Assembly: GCF_050433225.1 (NCBI RefSeq)
Contig: NZ_JBNPXQ010000002.1
Location: 310,001 to 374,000, forward strand
Reading direction: 5' to 3'
Length of the DNA: 64,000 nt
Origin: Sphingomonas_D zeicaulis
GTDB lineage: Bacteria > Pseudomonadota > Alphaproteobacteria > Sphingomonadales > Sphingomonadaceae
Under the pieces are notes generated by a model, which ran no database searches, had not been told where the DNA came from, and worked only from the letters and a program-made list of their open reading frames with translations. Position numbers and translations under genes: made by a program. This document shows, piece by piece, positions 25,596 through 33,555 of this stretch (the stretch's first letter is position 1; each line of letters opens with the position of its first letter).

Positions 25596-27950
25596 TCAGA
25601 ATTTCAGCCCGAACGTCGCGAACACCTGCCGCGGATTGCCATAGAACGCCGTCACCACGCCTTCGCGGCCCAAGGTCGGGGTGATGTTCCCCGCCGCGTT
25701 GAGGATCGGCAGCCCGGTTGTCGAGTTGATCGCCGCGAACTGGTAGCCCGAGGTGATATATTGCTTGTCCGCCAGGTTCTTGCCGTGGACGCCGAACGAA
25801 TAGCGGCCATTGTCCGATGTCCAGACGATGCTGGCGTCGAGCAGCGCATAGCCCGGCTGGTCGAGGAAAGGGCTGGGCGTTTCGAACTGGCTGGTGCGGC
25901 TGCGATAGGAAACGCCGACCGAGGCGTTGACCAGCCCCGATGCGGCCGGCACCCCGGCGTCGATCGAGCCTGAGAGCGTCCATTGCGGCGTGTTCTGGAT
26001 CTCGCGATAATCGGCAACGTCCACGCCTAGATTGTTGATGAACTGGCGATACTCGGCGTCGATGTAGCCCAGCGTGCCGTTGAAGTTCAGCGAGGATCCG
26101 GCACCCGCCCAGTCGCGCGCGAGCCCGGCATACAGCTCGAACTCCACGCCCTTCATCCGCGCCTTGCCGGCGTTGGTGGTAATGCCGATGAAGCTGTCGA
26201 ACGTGCCGTCGCCGTTCGAGTCGAAGCCCGCGGAGCCCGGGATCTGCACGTCCTTGTAATCGGCATAGAAGCCGGTCAGCGCCACGCGCACGCGGCGGTT
26301 GAACATTGAAGCCTTCCAGCCGAGCTCATAGCTGTTCACCGTCTCGGGATCGAAGGAGAGGAAATCGTAGATCTCCTCATAGCTGCGCACGCCGTCGCGG
26401 TTGGTGTCCGGCGCCGCGCTGGAAAGCCCGCGCGGGTCGAAGCCGCCGCCCTTGAAGCCCTTCGAATAGGATGCATAGAGCGTGTGGTCCGGCGTCGGCT
26501 TGAAGCTGATCGAAGCGCGCGGCGTAAATTCCTCGAACGTCGCCTTGCCGTTGAAGTTGGAGGTGGTGGCAAGGACGATCGGGGTGCCGCCGAACTCGGC
26601 GGAGGTGCCCAGCTTGTTCTGGCGCAGGATCGTCGAATCGCGTTTGTCGTTGGTGAAGCGCCCGCCCACCGAGATCGCGAGCTGATCGGTCAGGTCATAG
26701 GTGAAATCGCCGAAGACGGACCAGGTGTCGGTCTTCACGTCGCCCGCGGTGAAGGCATTGAAGCCGGGAACGGTGGTTGAAAGCAGCACGTCGAACGCGG
26801 TCGAGGCACGCGCGTCGAGATAATAGAAGCCCAGCAGCCCCTTCAGCTTGCTGCCCTCGTAGAGCAGCTGGAATTCCTGGCTGATCTGCTCGTTGCGATA
26901 GACCGCGGGCACGTCCACATCCACCGCGGGCAGCGCGTCGAAATCGATCGGCGTATAGCTGGTGTCCTTGCGCCACGCGCTGATCGAACGGAAGGTCAGC
27001 GTGTCGGTCAGCCCGGCGCTGATGTTCATCGCGAGACCATAGGCCTTCACATCCTGCTTGGGATTGTTGAGGCCCGCGCGCGTGTCGAACACATCGTCCA
27101 GCACCGGCGCGCCCGAAAGCAGCCCGGGGATCAGCCGGTGGCCGTTGCGCGGGTCCGATTTGTCGCGGGTGTAATCGCCGGAGATACGGATCAGGAAGCG
27201 GTCGTCGGGCGATCCCAGCTCCACCGTGCCGCGCCCGGCCCACACGTCCTTGTTGTAATTCTCGACGCCGTCGAGCGTGAGATTGTCGCCGAACCCCCCG
27301 CGGGAGAGCCGCGCGACCGATCCGCCGATCCGCAGCATGTCGGTAACCGGCACCGAAACCGTGACGACGCCGTCCGCCTGGTCATAGCTGCCATAGGTGC
27401 CGCGTACCTTCAGCTCGAACCGGTCGGGCAGCCGCTTGGTCACATATTTCACCGCGCCGCCGATGGTGTTGCGGCCATAGAGCGTGCCCTGCGGCCCGCG
27501 CAGCACCTCGATCCGCTCCACATCATAGATGTCGAGCACCGCCGCCTGCGGGCGGTTGAGATAGACATCGTCCAGATAGATGCCCACGCCCGCCTCGAAC
27601 CCGGGCACCGGATCCTGCTGGCCGACGCCGCGGATGAAGGCGGTCAGCGTCGAATTGGTGCCGCGCGAATTTTCCAGCGTGGTGTTGGGGGTGAAGTTCG
27701 AAAGATCGGTGATGTCGATCGCGCCCTTCGCCTCCAGCTGCGCGCCCGTAAAGGCGGAGATCGCCACCGGCACGTCGATCAGGCTCTCCTCGCGGCGCCG
27801 CGCCGTCACGACGATCTCGCCATCGTCATAGGCGTTGGCATCGGCGGCCTCCGGTGCGGCGGCCTCCTGCGCCAGCACGGGCTGGGCGAAGGCGGCAATC
27901 GCGGCGCCGGCGAAGCAGAGCGCACGTGTCGAGACGGTGAAACGCGTCAT
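25596..27950 (-). CDS. TonB-dependent outer-membrane receptor
   Basis: A 784-aa receptor. Signal peptide to about residue 28 (AQPVLAQEA); a TonB-box-like EIVVTARRREE at about 46. The plug domain contains FIRGVGQQDPVPGFEAGVG and VLRGPQGTLYGRNTIGGAV; the 22-strand barrel ends FATFGLKF with a terminal Phe. SD GGAGG precedes the ATG. Such receptors import siderophores, sugars or aromatic compounds. The divergent TetR gene and downstream MFS gene suggest a small regulated uptake unit; the ligand is unknown. Confidence 0.92.
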   Translation of the reverse strand: MTRFTVSTRALCFAGAAIAAFAQPVLAQEAAAPEAADANAYDDGEIVVTARRREESLIDVPVAISAFTGAQLEAKGAIDITDLSNFTPNTTLENSRGTNSTLTAFIRGVGQQDPVPGFEAGVGIYLDDVYLNRPQAAVLDIYDVERIEVLRGPQGTLYGRNTIGGAVKYVTKRLPDRFELKVRGTYGSYDQADGVVTVSVPVTDMLRIGGSVARLSRGGFGDNLTLDGVENYNKDVWAGRGTVELGSPDDRFLIRISGDYTRDKSDPRNGHRLIPGLLSGAPVLDDVFDTRAGLNNPKQDVKAYGLAMNISAGLTDTLTFRSISAWRKDTSYTPIDFDALPAVDVDVPAVYRNEQISQEFQLLYEGSKLKGLLGFYYLDARASTAFDVLLSTTVPGFNAFTAGDVKTDTWSVFGDFTYDLTDQLAISVGGRFTNDKRDSTILRQNKLGTSAEFGGTPIVLATTSNFNGKATFEEFTPRASISFKPTPDHTLYASYSKGFKGGGFDPRGLSSAAPDTNRDGVRSYEEIYDFLSFDPETVNSYELGWKASMFNRRVRVALTGFYADYKDVQIPGSAGFDSNGDGTFDSFIGITTNAGKARMKGVEFELYAGLARDWAGAGSSLNFNGTLGYIDAEYRQFINNLGVDVADYREIQNTPQWTLSGSIDAGVPAASGLVNASVGVSYRSRTSQFETPSPFLDQPGYALLDASIVWTSDNGRYSFGVHGKNLADKQYITSGYQFAAINSTTGLPILNAAGNITPTLGREGVVTAFYGNPRQVFATFGLKF

Positions 27951-28013
27951 CAGGATCCTCCCATGGTGGCGCCCGTATTGCGTCGGGTTGCGCCGGTTCG
28001 AGAGACGCTATAC

Positions 28014-28034
28014 TGAAACCTGAACCGGGTTTCA
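28014..28034. promoter_or_regulatory. TetR-type operator candidate
   Basis: TGAAACC (28014-28020) and GGTTTCA (28028-28034) form a perfect dyad with a 7-base spacer in the 111-bp divergent region between the TonB receptor and TetR genes. TetR-family repressors bind such dyads. The assignment to the adjacent regulator is inference. Confidence 0.55.
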
Positions 28035-28061
28035 ACTTCGGTGTATGCGAAAGGGAGAGCG

Positions 28062-28703
28062 ATGGCGAAGAACAGTGGCGCGGATGCCACAGCGGAAGGG
28101 CCGCCCTCGCCGACGAGCGAGGCGAAGACGCCGCGCACCGAGCGCGGCCGGCGAACCTTGCGCGCGATCCTCGATGCGGCGGCTGCGGAGTTCGGCGAGA
28201 AGGGGTTCCACGAGGGCTCGATCAGCGGCATCACCAGCCGCGCCGGCGTCGCGCTGGGCAGTTTCTACACCTATTTCGATTCCAAGGATGAGGTGTTCCG
28301 CGCGCTCGTCCGCGACATGAGCGGTCAGGTCCGCGATCATGTCGCCCCGCGCGTCCGCGATGCGGCGGACGGCATCGATGCGGAACGCATCGGCCTCCAA
28401 GCCTTCCTGGAATTCGTCCGCCGCCACAAGGAAATCTACCGCATCATCGATGAGGCGGAATTCGTCGACCAGGCCAGCTATCGCGATCATTATGCCGGCG
28501 CCGTCGACCGCATCCGCACCCGCTTGGCGGCCGGCGCCGCCCGCGGCGAAATCCGCGCCGACGCCGGCGAGGTCCACGCCTGGGCGATCATGGGCATGAA
28601 CGTCTTCCTCGGGCTGCGCTACGGCGTCTGGCAGGAAGATCTGGCCCCGGGCGAGGTTGCAGCCGTTGCAAACGACATCCTGCGCCGCGGTTTGGCCCCG
28701 TAA
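28062..28703 (+). CDS. TetR/AcrR-family transcriptional regulator
   Basis: A 213-aa regulator. After a Thr/Pro-rich N-terminal arm of about 30 residues comes the TetR helix-turn-helix: RRTLRAILDAAAAEFGEKG then ISGITSRAGVALGSFYTYF. The C-terminal ligand-binding part runs to residue 213. ATG 28062 has GGGAGAG upstream; an earlier ATG (28041) lacks this. It is divergent from the TonB receptor and a dyad lies between them. Confidence 0.88.
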   Translation: MAKNSGADATAEGPPSPTSEAKTPRTERGRRTLRAILDAAAAEFGEKGFHEGSISGITSRAGVALGSFYTYFDSKDEVFRALVRDMSGQVRDHVAPRVRDAADGIDAERIGLQAFLEFVRRHKEIYRIIDEAEFVDQASYRDHYAGAVDRIRTRLAAGAARGEIRADAGEVHAWAIMGMNVFLGLRYGVWQEDLAPGEVAAVANDILRRGLAP

Positions 28704-28773
28704 GGGGTACGTAAGGGGTGCGTTAAGGGGGTGTTAGAGGGACTCGAGGGGGTGTTCGGGGGGAGTCTGGGGG
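28704..28773 (+). other. G-run tract immediately after the TetR stop
   Basis: Seven runs of three to six G follow the TAA within 70 bases (28704-28707 up to 28769-28773), separated by 3-9 bases. On the transcribed-sense strand this fits the G-quadruplex pattern of four or more G3+ runs. No classic terminator is present there. Confidence 0.5.
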
Positions 28774-29099
28774 TAACGCGGCCCTCCGGGCCAGACGCGC
28801 CAGCCGAGTGCGGCGCCCGGACATCACTCAACGCAAGGCCCATCCGCCGCCCCTGACGACATGTGCATCCCGGGGGCAATACACGGGACCGACCCGGATA
28901 TACGCTGATGCGGGCGGATGTCGGCGAACCGCCGGATTCAGATTTCTCTATGGCCGATCAAAGCGATAGGGTTTGCCCTACATTCTGCGATCCCGTTGTC
29001 AGCGCGCCGCAAGGTTGGAGCGAATCTGACGGAAAGCATGTGTTTTCCGAAGGTAAGGCCGGTCGGCTAGCGCCCCAAGGAGGACATAGACCGGCTTTA
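28774..29099. other. Intergenic, no supported gene
   Basis: About 325 bases between the G-run tract and the broken YcxB-like gene. Short ORFs occur on both strands but show no family pattern or ribosome site. A small palindrome CGGAAA-N8-TTTCCG lies near 29031-29050. Base composition is less GC-rich than the flanking core genes. Confidence 0.4.
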
Positions 29100-29646
29100 C
29101 TAAGTCCTCAGAAATTTCGTTGCGTCTGGACTCCGCTCTTGCGCGGCTGCGGGCATTTGCGACACGGCTCGGGCGATGAAATTCAGTTCGTCCTCGCGGG
29201 CAGTGAATAAGCGACGCGGCAACACAATCGCGCTGCTCTGGACTAGAAACACCCAATATTTCCGGGTCTGATAGAGATCTGTGACGCAGGACCAGCGGGC
29301 GACCATGGTAAGGTCTGTCAAATCATAAACTATGCCTTCAGGCGTGAGACGGAAGGTAAGTTGCTGTTCGTAGGCCTGACCCCGCTCGGTGAGCGCCTTG
29401 CGGATCAAGGTCCCGAAATGCGTTGGACCACCAGCGCCCCTATGATCAGACCGACCATGGCGAACTCGACTGACAACGTGGCATTCAGCCATGAACCCGA
29501 CGCCCATGCCCCTATCGGGACGCCTACGGCCACCATAAAGATCAGAAGGATTATCTTGGTCTGCCTTGGCAACAAGCCTCGCCTGCCTTGATATAGGCCA
29601 TCGCGGCAGAGCTTTCCCCGGCAGTTAAAACGCCCGCAACTTCCAC
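29100..29646 (-). pseudogene. YcxB-like membrane protein gene with at least two frameshifts
   Basis: Minus-strand homology runs through three frames. A GTG at 29646 with GGGGAGAGCAGG upstream starts VEVAGVLTAGESSAAMAYIKAG. A second frame gives two membrane helices, KIILLIFMVAVGVPIGAWAS and FAMVGLIIGALVV. A third gives LTFRLTPEGIVYDLTDL, RWSCVTDLYQTRKYWVF and IVLPRRLFTAREDELNF. The order (N-terminal strand, two helices, YcxB C-domain with SW/IP motifs) is that of YcxB-like proteins of about 170-180 aa. Breaks fall near 29570 and 29420. Function of the family is unknown. Confidence 0.7.
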
Positions 29647-29866
29647 CCTGCTCTCCCCTCAAAGCGGCTCGCCAGTGAATGTGACGAGCAGCTTCTCACG
29701 ATCGCTCTATGTTTGCATCGAAGGCGTTTTATGGCAGCGGCAGCTAACCGCCACATACAGCTGATGAGGGGAACGACGCTGGTTCCCGAAAGCGGCGGCT
29801 TCCCCTTATTGCGGCATCCCTCAAACGCCCTTCTTTTGCTCCAACGCGACGAGCAGAATATGACAG

Positions 29867-30300
29867 TCAGCGAACGTCCTCCGATCCCTCAAGGACGGCT
29901 CTTCCCGAGCGATTATGCATCATACTCTCTATTCCGTTGCGAAAATTGCTCACAGATGGATAGTCTGTTTGAAAGCGAGCACTGCATCGAAGCGCGGGAT
30001 CATAGTAATTCGCGAGCGATGCATCTACTAGAAGGTCGCCGGTCGCGCCTTTGGGACCAATAGCGATCTTGATGATTTGCCGGTATTGTTCGTGCTCGCC
30101 AAAGCCCCACTCGCCGGTCACTGGGCTATCTGCTTTAATTGGATAAGCGGAAAGAGAGGTCGAGAAATCCTGCACATCCTGCCATTGAACCCACATGCCG
30201 CTCCGTCCACTGAAATCCGGAGTCTGCACCCTCGCCATCAGCCACCCAAATCATCTCCGTCACGGCTGAACTCATATTCGAAAACCAAGGCACTGTTCAT
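29867..30300 (-). pseudogene. Unknown-family small protein, frameshifted near 30240
   Basis: The main frame (from 30238) reads DFSGRSGMWVQWQDVQDF, then LSAYPI, EWGFGEHEQYRQIIKIAIG and ends EGSEDVR. Just upstream in another frame an ATG at 30300 gives MNSALVFEYEFSRDGDD up to a TGA abutting the next piece. Joined by one base shift they make a continuous protein of about 143 aa with alternating strands. I do not recognise the family with certainty; the composition resembles immunity-type DUF proteins. The left end of the insertion sequence lies 80 bases upstream. Confidence 0.5.
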
Positions 30301-30394
30301 CTTGCCATGGTGGCACGGTCCGGTGAGTGATTTCAACCAGGTGATGGCTACGTCCCATTCTCCGTGCGCTATGTCCTGTGTGGATGGCTCCCGC

Positions 30395-30634
30395 GTTGCA
30401 AGTGGCGATTCGAGGTTTAGCGGCTGGTCGGGTGCAGTCTTGTGTCCGGCCTTTTGGTGCGGCCGTCTCCTTGACCGCTGGCCCTGATGGTATCCGCGAG
30501 CTGGGTGCCACTCTGCTTTGCAGGCTATGATGCCTCGGACATCAGGCGGCGTGTCCCGGCTCCCGGTCTGACCGGTGCGCCATCACATCTCTTCGTCCTC
30601 ACAACCTCGTTGAACTGGTCTCCTCGCTAGCGGT
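30395..30634 (-). ncRNA. Candidate bridge/seeker RNA region of the IS1111-type element
   Basis: This is the non-coding 240 bases between the transposase stop and the downstream inverted repeat. IS1111-group elements encode a structured guide RNA here that pairs with both target and donor DNA. Assignment is by position only; I did not fold it or define its ends. Confidence 0.35.
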
Positions 30635-31663
30635 TCATGCAGCAGCTACTGCTGACTTCTGATACGTGCCGCCACGCGTCATGATCGCCCATGCCACGCG
30701 TGCGGTCCGGTTGGCGGCGGCGACAGTGACCACTCGTGCCGGCCGGCGCTGCAGCATGGCAGGGATGCGAGGATCGACTGATGCAGGAGCCGTCCTCGCG
30801 CGTCTGATCAGCGATGTCATGCCGACGACCAGCAGCCGGCGCAGGTAGCGATCACCCATGCGCGAGATCCGCCCCATCCGCTCCTTGCCGCCACTCGAAT
30901 TCTGCAGCGGCGTCAACCCGAGCGACGCTGCAAACTGACGGCCAGATCGGAAGCGCTCGGGCTCCGTCACGGAGGCGGCGAGCGCAGTCGCCGAGATGAT
31001 GCCGACGCCGGGGATTGTTGCCAGCCGCTGAGACACCTCATTCGATCGATGCCAGGCGAGCAGCTCCTTCTCAAGCGCCGCGAGCTGCAGCTGCAGGCTG
31101 CCGATCTGCTGCGCCAGGCTGCTGACCACCCGCTGGGCGAGCGCCGGCACATCGGGCGCGCGGCCGTTGACCAGCCGCTTCGCCAGCTCGAGCGCATGGC
31201 GCAGCCCCCGCGCGATCTCGACACCAAATTCGGCGAGCAGACCTCGGATCATGTTGACGAGCTGCGTGCGCTGCTTGACCAGCAGATCGCGGGTCCGGTG
31301 CAGCGCCAGCGCCGCCTGCTGATCAGGCGACTTTACCGGCACAAACCGCATTGTCGGCCGCGTCACTGCCTCGCAGATCGCCTCCGCATCGTTGGCGTCA
31401 GTCTTACCGCGCTTCACATACGGCTTCACATATGCCGGTGGCATCAGGCGCACGTCATGACCGAGCCTGGTCAACTCGCGCGCCCAATGATGCGACGTGC
31501 CGCATGCCTCGATCCCGACCCGGCACGGCGGCAGCTTCGTGAAAAACGGCACCATTTGCGAACGCCGGAGCGCTTTGCGGACGACTGTCTCGCCAGCGGT
31601 GTTGATCGCGTGAACCTGAAAGATGCTTTTGGCCAGATCGAGGCCGATCGTGCTAATCTCCAT
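30635..31663 (-). CDS. IS110-family transposase (DEDD recombinase)
   Basis: A 342-aa protein starting MEISTIGLDLAKSIFQVHA. The N-terminal RuvC-like DEDD domain shows the first Asp in GLDLAKS, Glu in VGIEACGTSHHWA and the pair in GKTDANDAEAI. A coiled region follows (about 130-215). The transposase_20 domain has TIPGVGIISATALAA and the catalytic-Ser region SLGLTPLQNSSGGKERMG. Full length for the family with no break. The frame is open to 31717 but the ATG at 31663 matches family starts. Confidence 0.92.
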   Translation of the reverse strand: MEISTIGLDLAKSIFQVHAINTAGETVVRKALRRSQMVPFFTKLPPCRVGIEACGTSHHWARELTRLGHDVRLMPPAYVKPYVKRGKTDANDAEAICEAVTRPTMRFVPVKSPDQQAALALHRTRDLLVKQRTQLVNMIRGLLAEFGVEIARGLRHALELAKRLVNGRAPDVPALAQRVVSSLAQQIGSLQLQLAALEKELLAWHRSNEVSQRLATIPGVGIISATALAASVTEPERFRSGRQFAASLGLTPLQNSSGGKERMGRISRMGDRYLRRLLVVGMTSLIRRARTAPASVDPRIPAMLQRRPARVVTVAAANRTARVAWAIMTRGGTYQKSAVAAA

Positions 31664-31748
31664 TGCGGATGGCTCCTCTCGTGAGTGGACGCTTCGACAG
31701 CAACCACACTTTGGCACTCAGATGCCGGGAGCGGGAGCCATCCACCCC

Positions 31749-31812
31749 ATCTGCTTTGCGCCAAATCTCGTCGTCGCGGTCGCCAAGGCCGTGGCTCGAA
31801 ACCGGACAGTGC
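31749..31812 (+). repeat. Dispersed imperfect palindrome, copy A (abuts the IS)
   Basis: Begins ATCTGCTTTGCGCCAAA and ends CTCGAAACCGGACAGTGC. It starts only 4 bases outside the IS right inverted repeat. Homology to copy B continues for about 30 more bases (TACCAGC...CACTT). Confidence 0.55.
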
Positions 31813-31955
31813 CTGGCGGCTACCAGCTGCGCCCACTTCTCCCCCGGGCGGGCTCTGTGAGCTGGCGAACCGGTTCGCCCCCGTTTCGGTCGTCCGCACA
31901 GTCGGTAGCCGGCACGCGGAACGGCGGAATGTGGTGGAAAGCAGACGCTCGTGAA

Positions 31956-32162
31956 CTAGCCGAAAAGCTGAACAAAATTGTCGATTTCTTCATCAGAAGC
32001 CTGCCATGCCTCACCTCTAACTTCCGCTATCACTATCAAGCCGAGAAGAGCTACAGGGTCATCGGCTACGAAAGAGTTTCCCGCGCGCTCCGCGAACATT
32101 ATGCCGCCTTCTGACCGCACCGAATATCCCCTCGACAAGATCGTCAGATAGGCGGGAGCCAT
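31956..32162 (-). CDS. Small conserved hypothetical protein
   Basis: A 68-aa protein starting MAPAYLTILSRGYSVRSEGG, followed by MFAERAGNSFVADDPVALLG and ending EVRGEAWQASDEEIDNFVQLFG. The pattern (short strand pair, FVADDPVALLGL, acidic EEID tail) looks like a real small folded protein and resembles families found as toxin-immunity neighbours. ATG 32162 is chosen because it fits that layout; a start at 32189 is also open. No clear ribosome site. I do not recognise a named domain. Confidence 0.5.
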   Translation of the reverse strand: MAPAYLTILSRGYSVRSEGGIMFAERAGNSFVADDPVALLGLIVIAEVRGEAWQASDEEIDNFVQLFG

Positions 32163-32286
32163 CGTGTTCGCGGCATTAACGAGGCGCATGTGAGTTTGCT
32201 CCGGTGCAACATAGCCAGCGTATCAGCATCAATCACAAAAGGCCGCAATTGGGCGCGAGCTGCCGTGGCATATTTCCCGCGCCTCA

Positions 32287-32351
32287 CGTCCGCTTAGCGC
32301 CAAACCTCGCCGTCTGGGCCGCCCGATGCACCGCCCGAAACCGGACTTTGC
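32287..32351 (+). repeat. Dispersed imperfect palindrome, copy B
   Basis: Begins CGTCCGCTTAGCGCCAAA and ends CCCGAAACCGGACTTTGC. Outer ends GTCCG and CGGAC are inverted. Similar to copies A and C over about 65 bases. Confidence 0.55.
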
Positions 32352-32489
32352 CCGCGGGGCAACCAGCAACGTTCACTTTTGCCGAAGCGACTCCCAAATT
32401 GGGAAGGCTGCTGACTCACCAGTTCATGCATTGCCATCGCATCCGCGCTGCCGGATGATGTTGCCGATCAGTGTGGGGGGGGCAGCATT

Positions 32490-33089
32490 GTGGGCAGACA
32501 GAGCATCACGCGGGCTTTCCTCTGGCTGGCCGTGCTTGCCGGCGGCCCCCTGCTGGGTGCCAAGCTCTTCGATCTCATCGTACTAGCCGGTGCGTGGAGC
32601 GCGCACCCCCCCGGATCACTCGCAATGATGCCCTATGGAAAGGCGTGGCCGGTCGATACCGGCGTTTTCTTCATCCCGCTGTCTGCTGCGATGCTCGTCG
32701 CGGGGTTCGGCGCACTGATCGCGGGATGGCGTACGCCATGGCACTATCGCTGGCTGCTCTGCCTGCCATCGGTCGGAATCCTGCTGCTGCTGATCCTGAC
32801 AGTGGTCGCCTTCTGGCCGATGAACGCCGCACTCTACTACCATGGCATCGGCTCGCCGAAGGACATCATCACTGACGCGCAGTCGATCGAGATGGCGCGG
32901 CGCTGGGTCGCGCTGGACTGGGTTCGTGTCGTGGGCGCCACCGCGGCCTTCGTCGCGCCGTTGCGGGCATTGACGCTGCCTTGGCCGCCGGAGGTGACGC
33001 ACAAGGATTCGCCGCTCGTGCGCGCCCTGCTTGCCTTGGCCCTGGTCGGCGTGGCGGGGTTCGTCACTTGGTTCGTCCTGAGCCTCTGA
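32490..33089 (+). CDS. DUF1772-like four-helix membrane protein
   Basis: A 199-aa protein with GTG start at 32490 and four predicted membrane helices (about 8-30, 60-82, 92-110 and 175-197). The central WPMNAALYYHGIGSPKD and the segment ARRWVALDWVRVVGATAAFV resemble DUF1772 (anthrone-oxygenase-like) proteins. Function unknown. It lies at the edge of the accessory segment, between repeat copies B and C. Confidence 0.6.
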   Translation: MGRQSITRAFLWLAVLAGGPLLGAKLFDLIVLAGAWSAHPPGSLAMMPYGKAWPVDTGVFFIPLSAAMLVAGFGALIAGWRTPWHYRWLLCLPSVGILLLLILTVVAFWPMNAALYYHGIGSPKDIITDAQSIEMARRWVALDWVRVVGATAAFVAPLRALTLPWPPEVTHKDSPLVRALLALALVGVAGFVTWFVLSL

Positions 33090-33555
33090 CCCGCCGACCC
33101 TGAGTGGCGCCCCTGCCGCCAAGGACCCTGCAATGGGACGGCTTGCGTGCGGCAAACGCGGTTGCGATCCGCGGCAGGCATCCTCCCGAAACCTGTTCGC
33201 GAGATTGCCGCCGTTCTAACTGTGCTTTGAACGACCACTTCCACGATGACTGAACGGCAGACGCCGCGAAAAGGGCGACAAACTTGCCCCACCGGATGTC
33301 CGCTTCGCGCCAATCCCGGCCAGCGAGAGCAGTTTGCGCGGTGCCCGAAAGCGGATGCTGCTGTTGACCCGCACATCGCTGGATCAGCACCACCGCGAGA
33401 CCATTCACCGTCTCGGCAAGCGTGCTGCCGACGCACAATCCGCCTTGCACCGCGAGCTGCTGCGGCTGCCGCGATTCAGCCCGATCCGTAAGGCTATATG
33501 GGCCAACTCCATGCGACATGCGCCCGCGCGCATGTCGCCAAGGAGAACGCGATCC
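33090..33555. other. Intergenic region containing repeat copy C, no gene seen
   Basis: About 465 bases between the membrane protein and the HTH gene. The only structure I see is the dispersed repeat at 33296-33361. ORFs here lack ribosome sites or family pattern. Confidence 0.4.
33296..33361 (+). repeat. Dispersed imperfect palindrome, copy C
   Basis: Begins ATGTCCGCTTCGCGCCAA and ends GTGCCCGAAAGCGGATGC. Shares both end blocks with copies A and B; the middle is diverged. Confidence 0.5.

Larger units (their letters stand above)
30381..31744 (-). mobile_element. IS110-family insertion sequence, IS1111-type
   Basis: An intact transposase gene is bracketed by 14-bp perfect inverted repeats: TGGATGGCTCCCGC at 30381-30394 and its complement at 31731-31744. 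Total about 1364 bp. The space after the transposase stop (about 240 bases) is much longer than that before its start (about 67 bases). In the IS1111 group that downstream space holds the guide RNA. Exact ends may lie a few bases outside the repeats, as IS1111 repeats are subterminal. No target duplication is evident, as expected. Confidence 0.8.

Noticed and set aside
28863..29210. Plus-strand ORF of 115 codons
   Set aside because: No ribosome site and no recognisable pattern, and its 3' part overlaps the YcxB-like pseudogene whose homology is on the other strand.
32152..32163. A 12-bp match to the IS inverted repeat (GCGGGAGCCATC) 400 bases beyond the IS
   Set aside because: It lies at the start codon region of the small protein (ATG GCT CCC GCC); the element ends are better explained by the pair at 30381 and 31731. 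Probably chance.
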